The notes under the pieces are model-generated. The model was not told the origin of the DNA and ran no database searches. It was given only the letters and a program-made list of their open reading frames with translations. A program made the position numbers and the translations under genes. Shown piece by piece: positions 35,639-46,800 of a stretch of 64,000 nucleotides of DNA. Source of the DNA: Chlamydiae bacterium RIFCSPLOWO2_12_FULL_45_20 (GTDB lineage: Bacteria; Chlamydiota; Chlamydiia; Chlamydiales; SM23-39); contig MGMD01000008.1 of assembly GCA_001796285.1 (NCBI GenBank), positions 24,548 to 88,547 on the forward strand, in the 5' to 3' direction. Each line of letters starts with the position of its first letter. The stretch's first letter is position 1.

Positions 35639-37378
35639 TTATATCGCTTCGACTGCAGATGATGCAGCTCTCTCCTGCTGCATTTGGCCAAAATTGTCAC
35701 GCAGATACGCGGCCGCTGGAGTGAGGTTGTAGCTTGCAATGCAGCGATTGGGTCCTTGGGTCACTTCCATGACGGGGAGCTTTGTGAGCGCGCCTCTCTG
35801 CCATTCCAATTGCCCCTCTTTATCCAGTCCGTCGCTTCCATAAAGGGTCCAAACTAAGAACACTTTGATGTCGTCTCTAAATTTTGCAAGAATCGGGGCT
35901 AGATCTTCGAAATATTGCCTTTGAGCCTCTCGGTCGAGCTTCATCACTTGTCCCCTAATCTGGCTCTTTGCATCGCATCCCACTTCGGTGATGTGAAGGT
36001 TGTGTGTGATCGCGCGCGCTTGCTCCAACACTTTCTCAAAAGTGGACGCATCGATCTCTGGACCAAAACTCGAGATCCGTTTTCCGTCTTCGCAGGTGGC
36101 TCCAACGCTAAATCCAAATCTACCCCAGTTGATATTGGTGACCTTGGGTCCTGGATAAGGATTGCCCCCATTCGAGGCAAAAATAAAGCGAGCATCCCCG
36201 TAGGCCTGGACGCCTAAAACATCGAGGAATTTGTGGTTTTTCTCAAATTCTTCTTTAGGAATGGAGAAATTGACATTCGCAAGCCCAGGAACTTGGAAGG
36301 AAAAGACGCCTGTTTTGAAGAACTCATAGACCGTTTCATGGGCAAGCTTTGACAGGTGTTTGCAGACCATCTCCTCAAGAAAATTGCCAGTCATCGGCCT
36401 AAATCCGAGGAATTGGTGTGTGATCCCCACCTCAATACTGTCGCCGAATTCAGCTTTTGCCGCCTGATAGGTCTTGCAGTGGGCCATCAGAATATTGCGG
36501 AGGAGTCGTCCTTCCGCTGCATGGTTCAGTTTCACACCATCTGGACTTGGGAAATCCCCCAAGAATGTTTCGAGCCCAAAGCCGCCGATCTCATTGAATG
36601 TGTACCAGGTCTTCACCTCAGGGAACAGGCGGATCATCTGCAGAGCGTGATCTTTAAATCTTTCGATATTCTCCGGATTGTGGAAACCACCCATATCCTC
36701 GAACCACTGCGGGTGGTCGTAATGGTGGATGGTTACAAGAGGGGTAATTCCGGCACCAATCAGCTTCGTGATCAAGGTGCGGACGAGTCCGATATTCTCC
36801 TGATTCATGATTCCAGACGATGTTTCGATGATGGACCACGGAATCGGGAAGCGGTAAGCATTGGAGTTGGTGGCTTTTAGCATTTCAATAAATTGGTCTG
36901 GATTGCCGAGGATATCAATCCCAAATTTACTAAAGTCAGGATTCCCTTCGATGTGCTCGCTATTTAGGTTTTTCGCCCAGTAGGAAGTCCCATCAACGGG
37001 AATATGGGTGCCCGGCTTACAGGTTGCCGAATAGGGGGTCCCCAAAAGAGAAGATTGGTATAAAGAGTCGGCAAACCCGACAAGAGGCGGCAAAACGGAT
37101 GCTAAATCCACTTTTTCCTTTGGCGCTGAGGGGGTGGCATCCACTGCTGGCTTGTTAAACCAACTGATGCATCTATTGGTGAGGCTGCGAGCGAGAGAAA
37201 ACACAGCGACTACCGGGAGAAAAATGAATTTCACTAAAAATTGGAGGGCATTGATAGCATAATATTGAATTTTTTCACTGGTTGAGTGGGCCTCTGGGGT
37301 CAATTTGCCTTGATTCCAATTCACAGTATCTGAGTAAGGGAGCAGGTCATCGCTCATGCTATCAGACAAACTAATCAT
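35639..37378 (-). CDS. Membrane-anchored GH1-like glycoside hydrolase
   Basis: Beta-glycosidase of family GH1, TIM-barrel. Residues 42-68 form a membrane anchor (FLVKFIFLPVVAVFSL), and the catalytic domain starts near residue 115. Family signs: SNAYRFPIPWSII, ITPLVTIHHYDHPQWF, the acid/base Glu263 in WYTFNE, and the nucleophile Glu465 in HITEVG (usual ITENG). The last barrel segments (VWTLYGSDGLDKEGQL) are divergent and the usual substrate-binding EW motif is altered, so specificity may differ from common beta-glucosidases. If the N-terminal segment spans the inner membrane, the enzyme could face either side. Possible substrates are host or bacterial glycans; not decidable here. Confidence 0.82.
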   Translation of the reverse strand: MISLSDSMSDDLLPYSDTVNWNQGKLTPEAHSTSEKIQYYAINALQFLVKFIFLPVVAVFSLARSLTNRCISWFNKPAVDATPSAPKEKVDLASVLPPLVGFADSLYQSSLLGTPYSATCKPGTHIPVDGTSYWAKNLNSEHIEGNPDFSKFGIDILGNPDQFIEMLKATNSNAYRFPIPWSIIETSSGIMNQENIGLVRTLITKLIGAGITPLVTIHHYDHPQWFEDMGGFHNPENIERFKDHALQMIRLFPEVKTWYTFNEIGGFGLETFLGDFPSPDGVKLNHAAEGRLLRNILMAHCKTYQAAKAEFGDSIEVGITHQFLGFRPMTGNFLEEMVCKHLSKLAHETVYEFFKTGVFSFQVPGLANVNFSIPKEEFEKNHKFLDVLGVQAYGDARFIFASNGGNPYPGPKVTNINWGRFGFSVGATCEDGKRISSFGPEIDASTFEKVLEQARAITHNLHITEVGCDAKSQIRGQVMKLDREAQRQYFEDLAPILAKFRDDIKVFLVWTLYGSDGLDKEGQLEWQRGALTKLPVMEVTQGPNRCIASYNLTPAAAYLRDNFGQMQQERAASSAVEAI

Positions 37379-37510
37379 AAAGCCCCCATTTTTTGCCTAG
37401 GAGGTTACAGAATTTTGATTTTTCGTCAAAGATAAATCAAAAAGCTCTGCTATTTCCGCTAGAATAATCGAAAGAGTTTGAAGTGTAAAAAAAAATTTTT
37501 ACTTTTTAAA

Positions 37511-37527
37511 TAACAACAAAATTGTTA
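37511..37527. promoter_or_regulatory. Short palindrome upstream of the 2H-like gene
   Basis: TAACAA-CAAAA-TTGTTA, 6-bp perfect arms with a 5-bp centre, in an AT-rich divergent gap between two genes and 18 bp before the probable ATG. The position suits an operator. No regulator is identified. Confidence 0.35.
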
Positions 37528-37545
37528 AAGTATTTACATCATTTT

Positions 37546-38424
37546 ATGGATTCGTTGTTATTATCTAGAATTACTCAAGATTTTTTGACTCTAGACCATG
37601 ACCAAGTGTCTCCAAAAGAGAGATTTCGGGCAGGGTGGGGCGGCTCTATCCTCATATCCCACGAAAAAGCCCCTCGTCGGAAGCGAAAAAGACGCTCTGA
37701 GGTCGAGTACCTTTTGGGAGAAAGAAAAAGAGCCTCTCGCCTATTTGCCAAAGGCGCTGTCGACCTTTCCACCGCTCCCAAGCTTGCCTCGCCAAAAGCC
37801 GCTCCTGAGGGTAGCTTAAGCCCAGCCACCCCTTTTTTCCGTGGTATTCTGGAAATAGACAGGAAGAAAAACCCAGAACCTATCTCTTATCTGTTAACTG
37901 AGACCCATGAATTCTCCAGAGCAAGACCCGTTCCTGGAGCTCCGAAACTCCTCCGTTCTCTTTGTAGAGGCAAAGGGGTCTTGAAGAGAAGTTCGCAAGG
38001 ACTTGTCTACTTAGATCTAGACAACCAATTCATCTCTATAATGCTGCCCTATCTCAAAGCCCACCGACTGATAAGGCCTCCCTATTTTAATCTCTTGATC
38101 AAGCCGGAAGGCGCGCATATCCCCGTGATCCCAGCCAGGGAGGCTGCTTTTCAATATTTAGATGCTGTCGAAGAGCTCGAACAGCCATTTGTATTTGAAG
38201 TCGATGGGCTTTACTCAATGAAACCATCTACTTGGCCTGAAGTAGAAGAGGCTTGGTTTTTTACAGTTTCCTCTCCCGATCTGGAAAAGCTTCGAAGAAA
38301 GTACTTTTTACCTGAACATCCAAACGGACACCCCTTTCACATCGTCATCGCCGTTAAGCCAGGCACGCAAAAGACTCAGCCACATCCGCTCATGCGCATC
38401 AATGCATCCATGCTCGTAGCTTGA
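37546..38424 (+). CDS. 2H phosphoesterase-like protein with basic N-terminal cluster
   Basis: About 292 residues. The C-terminal 110 residues look like a 2H-phosphoesterase fold: paired His segments GAHIPVI (His about 191) and HPFHIVIAV (His about 265), separated by a beta-rich stretch with FEVDGLYSM. In active 2H enzymes each His is followed by x-Thr/Ser; here the residues are Pro and Val, so activity is uncertain. Residues 43-50 hold PRRKRKRR, a strongly basic cluster like a nuclear localisation signal. The frame begins at a TTG (37522), but the ATG at 37546 is favoured. No good Shine-Dalgarno. Role unknown; a host-targeted role would be inference. Confidence 0.6.
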   Translation: MDSLLLSRITQDFLTLDHDQVSPKERFRAGWGGSILISHEKAPRRKRKRRSEVEYLLGERKRASRLFAKGAVDLSTAPKLASPKAAPEGSLSPATPFFRGILEIDRKKNPEPISYLLTETHEFSRARPVPGAPKLLRSLCRGKGVLKRSSQGLVYLDLDNQFISIMLPYLKAHRLIRPPYFNLLIKPEGAHIPVIPAREAAFQYLDAVEELEQPFVFEVDGLYSMKPSTWPEVEEAWFFTVSSPDLEKLRRKYFLPEHPNGHPFHIVIAVKPGTQKTQPHPLMRINASMLVA

Positions 38425-38457
38425 TTTTATCTGAAAGCTTTTGAATAATCTTCCCAC

Positions 38458-39258
38458 ATGAATATTGCATCAGTTCTGCCTGCGTGGAGGCCCGCTTGGC
38501 CGATCATTTCTCAAGAAACAAGAGATCGTGTATCTGCCGTTGCACTGCAGTGTCTAAAAGAAGTCGGCGTTTCGCTCAGCATGAAGCTCATCGTGTCAGC
38601 CTTCGTCGCTACACCAGCGGGATTTACTGTTCTTTGCCTTTCTTTTTGGATCCAATGCGCCGCAAGCGTAGCGCTTCATTCCCTGCGGCAATGGACTCCT
38701 TTTCCAGAAACCACTGCCTGGCTCTCTGCTGCCAGTTTCGCCATTCTCAGCGCTTTTGACTTTCAAAATCTCATCCATGAAACAGGGCATGCAGCAGCAG
38801 CTTTGATGCTCTATCAAAACCCACGCCCATGGATTGACATTATGCCCCTTTTTGGGGGCAATACAGAGCTTTATAAAAATGGTCTTTCGAAGGTAGGGAA
38901 GGCTTTAGGACCCGTCGCCACAACGTTTTTCACAGTGGCTGGAGGTCCTGGACTAGCCATTGCGGTGTCAAGCACTCTTTTTGCCATTGGCATGGCCGCG
39001 CGACAAAGCCACCCTATGACCAGTAAGTATCTTCTCACCTCTAGTATGGTAGACTTCCTTCACCACATCTACTATGCCCATTCTGCAATGAACGCAGAAC
39101 AGTGGAACCTGCAGCACGATTTTGTTCACCTTTCCGTTTTTGGAGTCCCGCCAATAGCTGTAATGATTGGCATTGTCTCCATCCCTATTCTCATCGGGAT
39201 CGGATTCTATTTCAGAAAATCTCAAAACTCCAACTTGGCAGTGACGGTCAATCCATGA
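38458..39258 (+). CDS. Putative membrane zinc metalloprotease with HETGH motif
   Basis: A 266-residue multi-spanning membrane protein with four or five hydrophobic segments. The sequence NLIHETGHAAAALMLY (His107, Glu108, His111) is a zinc-protease HExxH motif in or next to a membrane helix, as in M50-type proteases. A third ligand is not certain; HDFVHLS near residue 220 is one candidate. There is no NPxPPLDGG motif, so it is not a standard M50. It follows the 2H-like gene by 33 bp on the same strand and its 3' end overlaps the MOMP-like gene by 37 bp. Related eukaryote-symbiont proteins are possible; function unknown. Confidence 0.65.
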   Translation: MNIASVLPAWRPAWPIISQETRDRVSAVALQCLKEVGVSLSMKLIVSAFVATPAGFTVLCLSFWIQCAASVALHSLRQWTPFPETTAWLSAASFAILSAFDFQNLIHETGHAAAALMLYQNPRPWIDIMPLFGGNTELYKNGLSKVGKALGPVATTFFTVAGGPGLAIAVSSTLFAIGMAARQSHPMTSKYLLTSSMVDFLHHIYYAHSAMNAEQWNLQHDFVHLSVFGVPPIAVMIGIVSIPILIGIGFYFRKSQNSNLAVTVNP

Positions 39259-40427
39259 ATGTATAGGTTTCCACCGTAGAAGGAGCTAAACCCTGTAGTC
39301 ACTTGATATTCTCGGAACATATTTTGGTCGAAAAAGATTTGAAACCCGTAACCAGCAGACAAATCCAGATACCATTTGTGACACCTTAGATAAGTGCCCC
39401 AACCAAGCCCCATTTCGAGGTCAAGATGCGCTCGCAGCGTATTGGCGCCATGTTGTGTAACATCAAAAGCTCTTTCAACGGATGCATTGGTATCCAATGT
39501 CTTCAAGGTAGTGTAACGGGTAAAAAGAACATCCACCTCGGCATTGCCGTAGAGTCTAAGGCCATAACAAAATTGCCATTGCGTATCGATTCCCACTTCT
39601 GGGCCCACACCCCAAGAATGGGTTGCTTGGTTAGCCACCAACACGCTGTGCGGATCTAAGATCGTATTCGTATATGTAGTATCCCAATCTTGGTCAATCC
39701 ACGCAGCTCTTACACCAAAATAAGGGTGAAATGTCAATTTCTTCCCTACATAATGCCAACGGCCCATTCTGCCATCAATCACATCAAGGGAGGTATGCCA
39801 ACGGGAGTCAAGAGCATTAAATCCATGGCTAGCGCTAACAAAAGGGTTACCTGCCATAGGCAAAAGCACGCCTGGGCTCGGGGCGGTAGCACTTTGTGTA
39901 ACGGTCGATCGGAACCAGGTATATTCTGCAAACACGTCCCAGCAGTCATAACGAGTTGTGAGGCCTATTCCTACTTTAAAACCAGGTTCGTAACTATAGT
40001 CGATCCCAACCACACTGCCGTCTGAAGGTCCATGGGTCAAAATGGTACTAGGATCTCCATTGGCACGAATGGCCAGCTCTAAATTGTCCTCCATCGCCTC
40101 AAAGTAAATAAAACTCGTATCCATCCAAACGTTCCATCCACAATCGATGTTAATCGCTGCACACTGATTGAAGGCAGGACTCAAATCCTGACATCTTTGA
40201 GGACAAGGAGTTTCACACTGCGACTTCTTGCAGCAGTTTGGCTGAGGCTCGCATTTCGGTGTACAGGGCTCACACTTGGGCGCCGGCTTACACGGCTTGG
40301 GTGGACAAGGCTTAGGACAACAATCTGCTTTAGGCGGAGGGCAGAGTGGCGGGGGGCCCCAGTGCTCTCTTCCATCAACACTGCTTCCCAGTAATAGAAT
40401 ACACACAACGCATACACAGCCTTTCAT
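39222..40427 (-). CDS. MOMP-like outer membrane porin with Cys/Pro-rich N-terminus
   Basis: An exported 401-residue protein. A signal peptide (MKGCVCVVCILLLGSSVDG) is followed by a mature N-terminus with about fifteen Cys in roughly 70 residues, mixed with Pro and Lys (PKPCPPKPCKPAPKC). The barrel part begins with FIYFEAMEDNLELA, a motif shared by chlamydial MOMP-like proteins, and has alternating hydrophobic strands. It ends in Phe (TAKLEF), as outer membrane barrels do. Cysteines probably form disulfide cross-links in the envelope, which replaces a peptidoglycan-based strength in chlamydiae. One of many paralogues is expected in such genomes. Confidence 0.85.
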   Translation of the reverse strand: MKGCVCVVCILLLGSSVDGREHWGPPPLCPPPKADCCPKPCPPKPCKPAPKCEPCTPKCEPQPNCCKKSQCETPCPQRCQDLSPAFNQCAAINIDCGWNVWMDTSFIYFEAMEDNLELAIRANGDPSTILTHGPSDGSVVGIDYSYEPGFKVGIGLTTRYDCWDVFAEYTWFRSTVTQSATAPSPGVLLPMAGNPFVSASHGFNALDSRWHTSLDVIDGRMGRWHYVGKKLTFHPYFGVRAAWIDQDWDTTYTNTILDPHSVLVANQATHSWGVGPEVGIDTQWQFCYGLRLYGNAEVDVLFTRYTTLKTLDTNASVERAFDVTQHGANTLRAHLDLEMGLGWGTYLRCHKWYLDLSAGYGFQIFFDQNMFREYQVTTGFSSFYGGNLYIHGLTVTAKLEF

Positions 40428-40481
40428 AACCCTTCCCTACAATGATCCTTGAGACCACTCATACAAAAGAAGGATGTATTT

Positions 40482-42506
<2,025 letters not shown>

Positions 42507-42516
42507 TCATTTCCCT

Positions 42517-43776
42517 CTACTGAGAAATCACTTCTGGAACCCCCCAGACCCCCCCAGAAAAAACAGCAGCTCGAATTTCCGTATCATCGCCAATGACCAC
42601 ATCCCACACCGCAACCGCATTTCCCATCGAATCGATCCCGATTTGTGGATGCGAAGTCACTTCTGTTGGATCGGAAAGCGTCGTGATCGTAGCAGAAGAA
42701 AAGAAGGCAGTCTGAACCATATTGTTCGCTTCCCATATGAACACCGCCTCTCCGGAAGCATTGATCGCCACTCGAGGATTTTCTGAAAGCTGCTGCTCTG
42801 AAGAAATGGTTTTAGGAACACCCCAGGAGCCATTGACGTACATGGCAGCTTGAATCACCTGCTTGGTGATATCCGATGGAAAGGCACTTTGCCAAACGAC
42901 AACCGCCGTTCCGTTCTCATTGATTGCAACAATGGGATTAGCAGAGAGGAAACTAGTGGAGGAAAGGACAGAAACCTCTCCAAAATCCCCCCCTTCCCGA
43001 ACGATCGCTTCAATAAGAAGCGAGGACCCTGCAGCGCGTTCCCATACTACTGCCAAAGTTCCCATGCCATTGACGGCCACTTCTGGATTGTTCGCATTAA
43101 ACGCCCGGTCTGACACAACAATGGGCCCCTCTTCCTCTAAATCTAAAGAGATCGAAGCGCACTCAATGCCTTGCTTGGCTCCAAAATATTGGCTCCAGAC
43201 AGAAAATCCCACCGCATTGCTCATCACAGCTACAGGTAGAGGCATCGTCACCGTGGGGGTGTTTAAGGCAGCAGGCTCTCCCCAGCTCTGTAAACTAGCA
43301 TTGTACAAGGTGGCTTGCGAAATAAAAAAAGTCCCCTCCCTAGCCTGGCACACCGCTATTGCATTCCCGCTCGCATCAACCCCCACATCTGGAAACATAT
43401 GCTGTCCTGTAGCTTCCCCTATCACTTCGGAAGCATCCCAGCCAGACACAAAAAGGCCTGTTGCCGATTCTAGCACCAAATCACGTCCTACATATGCCTG
43501 CCAAACAGCAAACATGTCCCCTGAAGCGTTCAAGGCAACGCTTGGAAATTGGGGAGAAATACGCACCCCGGAAATAGTCACAGGAGCGCTCCAACTTTCG
43601 CCTATGGAAAAGGTGGCTCCTTGAACCTTATAATCCTCTGTATCCCTATCATAATTCTGCCAAATAACCACTACTTCCCCATCCGCATTCATTCCCAGAG
43701 AAGGGTGGTTATTGACCACAAACGCCGACAAAGTAGTCAAAGAGGCTAAAAGCCAAGGAAGGAACGTCCGCATCAT
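42517..43776 (-). CDS. Secreted beta-propeller-like repeat protein
   Basis: A 419-residue exported protein with a signal peptide (residues 1-20, SLTTLSAFV). It consists of about eight repeats near 45-50 residues, each holding a P-x-V-A-x-N-x-x-G-x-x-x-x-V-W-Q core: for example FPSVALNASGDMFAVWQ, NPIVAINENGTAVVVWQ, NPRVAINASGEAVFIWE. Such a period suggests a beta-propeller or stacked beta fold. No enzyme residues are evident. It lies directly downstream of the autotransporter gene on the same strand (45 bp) and both may be surface products. Functions could include adhesion or protein binding, unproven. Confidence 0.78.
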   Translation of the reverse strand: MMRTFLPWLLASLTTLSAFVVNNHPSLGMNADGEVVVIWQNYDRDTEDYKVQGATFSIGESWSAPVTISGVRISPQFPSVALNASGDMFAVWQAYVGRDLVLESATGLFVSGWDASEVIGEATGQHMFPDVGVDASGNAIAVCQAREGTFFISQATLYNASLQSWGEPAALNTPTVTMPLPVAVMSNAVGFSVWSQYFGAKQGIECASISLDLEEEGPIVVSDRAFNANNPEVAVNGMGTLAVVWERAAGSSLLIEAIVREGGDFGEVSVLSSTSFLSANPIVAINENGTAVVVWQSAFPSDITKQVIQAAMYVNGSWGVPKTISSEQQLSENPRVAINASGEAVFIWEANNMVQTAFFSSATITTLSDPTEVTSHPQIGIDSMGNAVAVWDVVIGDDTEIRAAVFSGGVWGVPEVISQ

Positions 43777-43821
43777 TTCTCCTTTTGGATAAGTAAAGAA
43801 AAAATTTTACGTCATCAATCT

Positions 43822-46800
43822 TTAAAAAGCAACTTTGAATTCTGCGGTAAGAGTCGAGTTCCAATAGTGAGAGCCGTTCTCTCCTTCCCATTCCATGCCT
43901 ATAAGGCCTCGGTCTTTAAAAATCCTTGCATTCAGTCCCACAGCATAAGACAACAGGCTTCTCGAAGGGTGTAAACCTTGAACCGTCATAACGCAATCGC
44001 GAGAAAAGAGAAAACTTGCCTTCGAAAATTCCCCATCAAAACGTTTTTCAAAGATGTAGCTTCCCTTGGCATGTACGAAAAGAATGTTCGAGCGGTCGCT
44101 AACTAGCGGAATAATGACATCCAACCCTGTTTCTCCCCGTAACCATTCAGCGTTGTGGGGGTTTAGATAGAGATTCAGAGAATTTGCGCCCCGTTCAATA
44201 GCCCGATTGCGGTGCAAAAAAGCAAAATCAAAGATAGCAAAGGCACGGCACTCAAAGAGCTTCTGCTCTAATTGACTTAAAGCAATGAGGTCAAGAGCAG
44301 CCTCAGAAGAGCCCAGGATGTTCCATCCCCAGCTCGAGTGCTTGGCCGTGCGGTTGAGAGCAGCAAAGCTTGGGGTTTGTGGAAAGTGGATATTTCTACG
44401 AATATTATAGTCACTCACTCCGCTACAAAGTGATCCATTCAGGGATAGTACCCCCCATTTTTTCCCAGCATAGATTCCTCCATAATAGCTATACACGCCG
44501 CCCGTTCCCCTGCTTTCATCCCAGTGTATATGATCGTGGCTAAACGCAAGAAGCGCTCCGCCAAAACTATCTTGCACACCACGATAATTGATTCCAGACA
44601 CAACAGCGTACGTATGCGTTGCAAATCCTGGTTCTTCTTCCATCGAGTTTTGCACAATCCGATCGTAAAAAACGCTATTCCATAACTGCAGTCTTTCTTT
44701 ACTTGGGGCAATCCTTTGATTCCATTCGCTTTCCCAATGGGTGACCGCACTACGGATACGAACTAGGGTACTTTCTTGGCAAAGATCCAGGCCATTCAAG
44801 GCAGATGGCTGGATAGAATTCATGGACTCTGTCATTTGGGAGAGGTTCATAAACTGCAAACGGTTGATCACATCATCCAGGTCACTTCCAATCACTACTG
44901 CCGCCCCATCCAAACAGCGGGCCACTTGTGCTGCGTTGCCGCTTAGGACTAACTGACTGAAAGGCAGCGCATTCACAAGCAGCTGCACGAGATTGGCAGT
45001 ATAGACCGCCTCTGCTGTAAAGGAGGGGAGCGACGTAGTCACTGTAAAACGGGGTGTATCTAAAGGGATGGAACCGGCAGAAATAATCGTGTAGATCGTG
45101 TTGGGTGAGTAAGCCCCCGGCTCAGGGATCAGTGACAAGATCGCCCCAGTCTCGATAAATAGGGTTCCTGAAATATTCAAAAGATCTGCTTGCGTCGGGT
45201 TAATCTCTATTTCCAAGGTAGAGCCACTGGTTTGCGTGTAATCTCCAATAATGATCAGAGTTCCTATAGAGGCCCCTGGCTGCACTGTGCCCTGATTGAC
45301 AAACATTCCGCCTAACTGTCCAATCAACCCAGTGCCCCTGAACGTCGCTCCAGGGGACACAGTCACATCCACCGGCAAAATCCCTGGAAAAAGCACCGCT
45401 AATGTGCCTGCAGATACTGTAGCATCCCCCGTATTCGCATTCGGCCCATCTAAAGTAAGAACCGCAGAGCCTGTTTTTGTAAAGGTTCCCGAACCACTCA
45501 TCTGGCCTGAAAAGGTCGAGTCAGCAAGCTGCTCGACAGTGAATGCTTTAGCTCCAAGCAAAATATCTCCGGCTCCGGAAACGGTTTTGACTGTAGCACC
45601 CGTTGTAACAGCGCTAATGTCTAAGGTTCCGCTAATGGCAGTAGAAGTGGAAGTCTCGATCGTACCCGCTCCTGATAAAGCAAGCGTACCCGTAGAAATA
45701 GTCGTAGCCCCTGTATAGCTATTATTACCACTTAAAGTGAGCTGGGAAGCGCCATTTTTGTTCACCGATCCTGTATTTTGAATGGCTCCAGAAAAAGAAT
45801 TATTGGCCCCTTGCGTGATGGTTAGCACTTTGGAACCCAGCGCGATCGTCCCTGAACCGGAAAGAGTGTTGATTGTGGAGCCTGTAGTAACGGCGCTGAT
45901 ATCGAGCGTACCATTGACTGCGACGGATGCAGACTGAGCGATAGATCCGCTTCCAGATAAAGCAAGCGTGCCGGCAGAAATAGTCGTGGCCCCTTGATAG
46001 GTGTTAGCTCCGCTTAAGGTTAGCTGCGAACCACCATTTTTAGTTACAGTCCCCGTGTTTTGGATCACTCCAGAAAAGAGACCATCCGCCCCTTGAGTAA
46101 TGGTCAATGCTTTGACGCCGAGTGTAATCGTTCCCGAGCCAGAAAGAGTGTTGATTGTAGAACCTACAGTCACCGCACTGATATCCAGCGTTCCATTGAC
46201 TGCGACGGATGCAGACTGAGCGATAGATCCGCTTCCAGATAAAGCAAGAGTTCCTGCCGAAAGGGTTGTAGCCCCCTGATAAGTATTGACTCCGCTTAAG
46301 GTCAGCTGTGAGCTGCCATTTTTAGTCAGAGTCCCCGTGTTTTGGATCACCCCAGAAAACAGGCCATTAGATCCCTGAGTAATCGTCAAGGCTTTCGCGC
46401 CCAGCGTAATAGTCCCCAAACCAGACAGGGTATTGATGGCCGCGCTTGTGGTCACTGCACTGATATCCAATGTACCATTGACAGTCACTGATGAAGACTG
46501 ATCGATGGCCCCGCTTCCAGATAAAGCGAGAGTCCCAGCGGAAATAGTCGTAGCGCCCCCATAAGTATTGACTCCTTGTAGCGTAAGGGTTCCCGCGCTG
46601 ATCTTCGTCAAAGCTCCGCTACCGCCAGAGATCACTCCTGAATTCGTCAAGCTAAAGCCATTGGTATCAACGGTGAATATACGGTTGATGGCAATCGGCA
46701 TCGCTCTTGCCATAGAAGCAATAGATGCCGATAGCTGCAGAGTAGAATCCCCATCTATACTGATCGATGCCGCAGCTCTTCCTAAAGAAGCATTAGAATT

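Noticed and set aside
42863..43624. 253-residue plus-strand open frame
   Set aside because: It lies wholly antisense to the propeller-like gene, which has a signal peptide and clear repeats.
45490..46617. Regular repeats that could suggest a CRISPR array
   Set aside because: The 282-bp units are coding, without short direct repeats and unique spacers.
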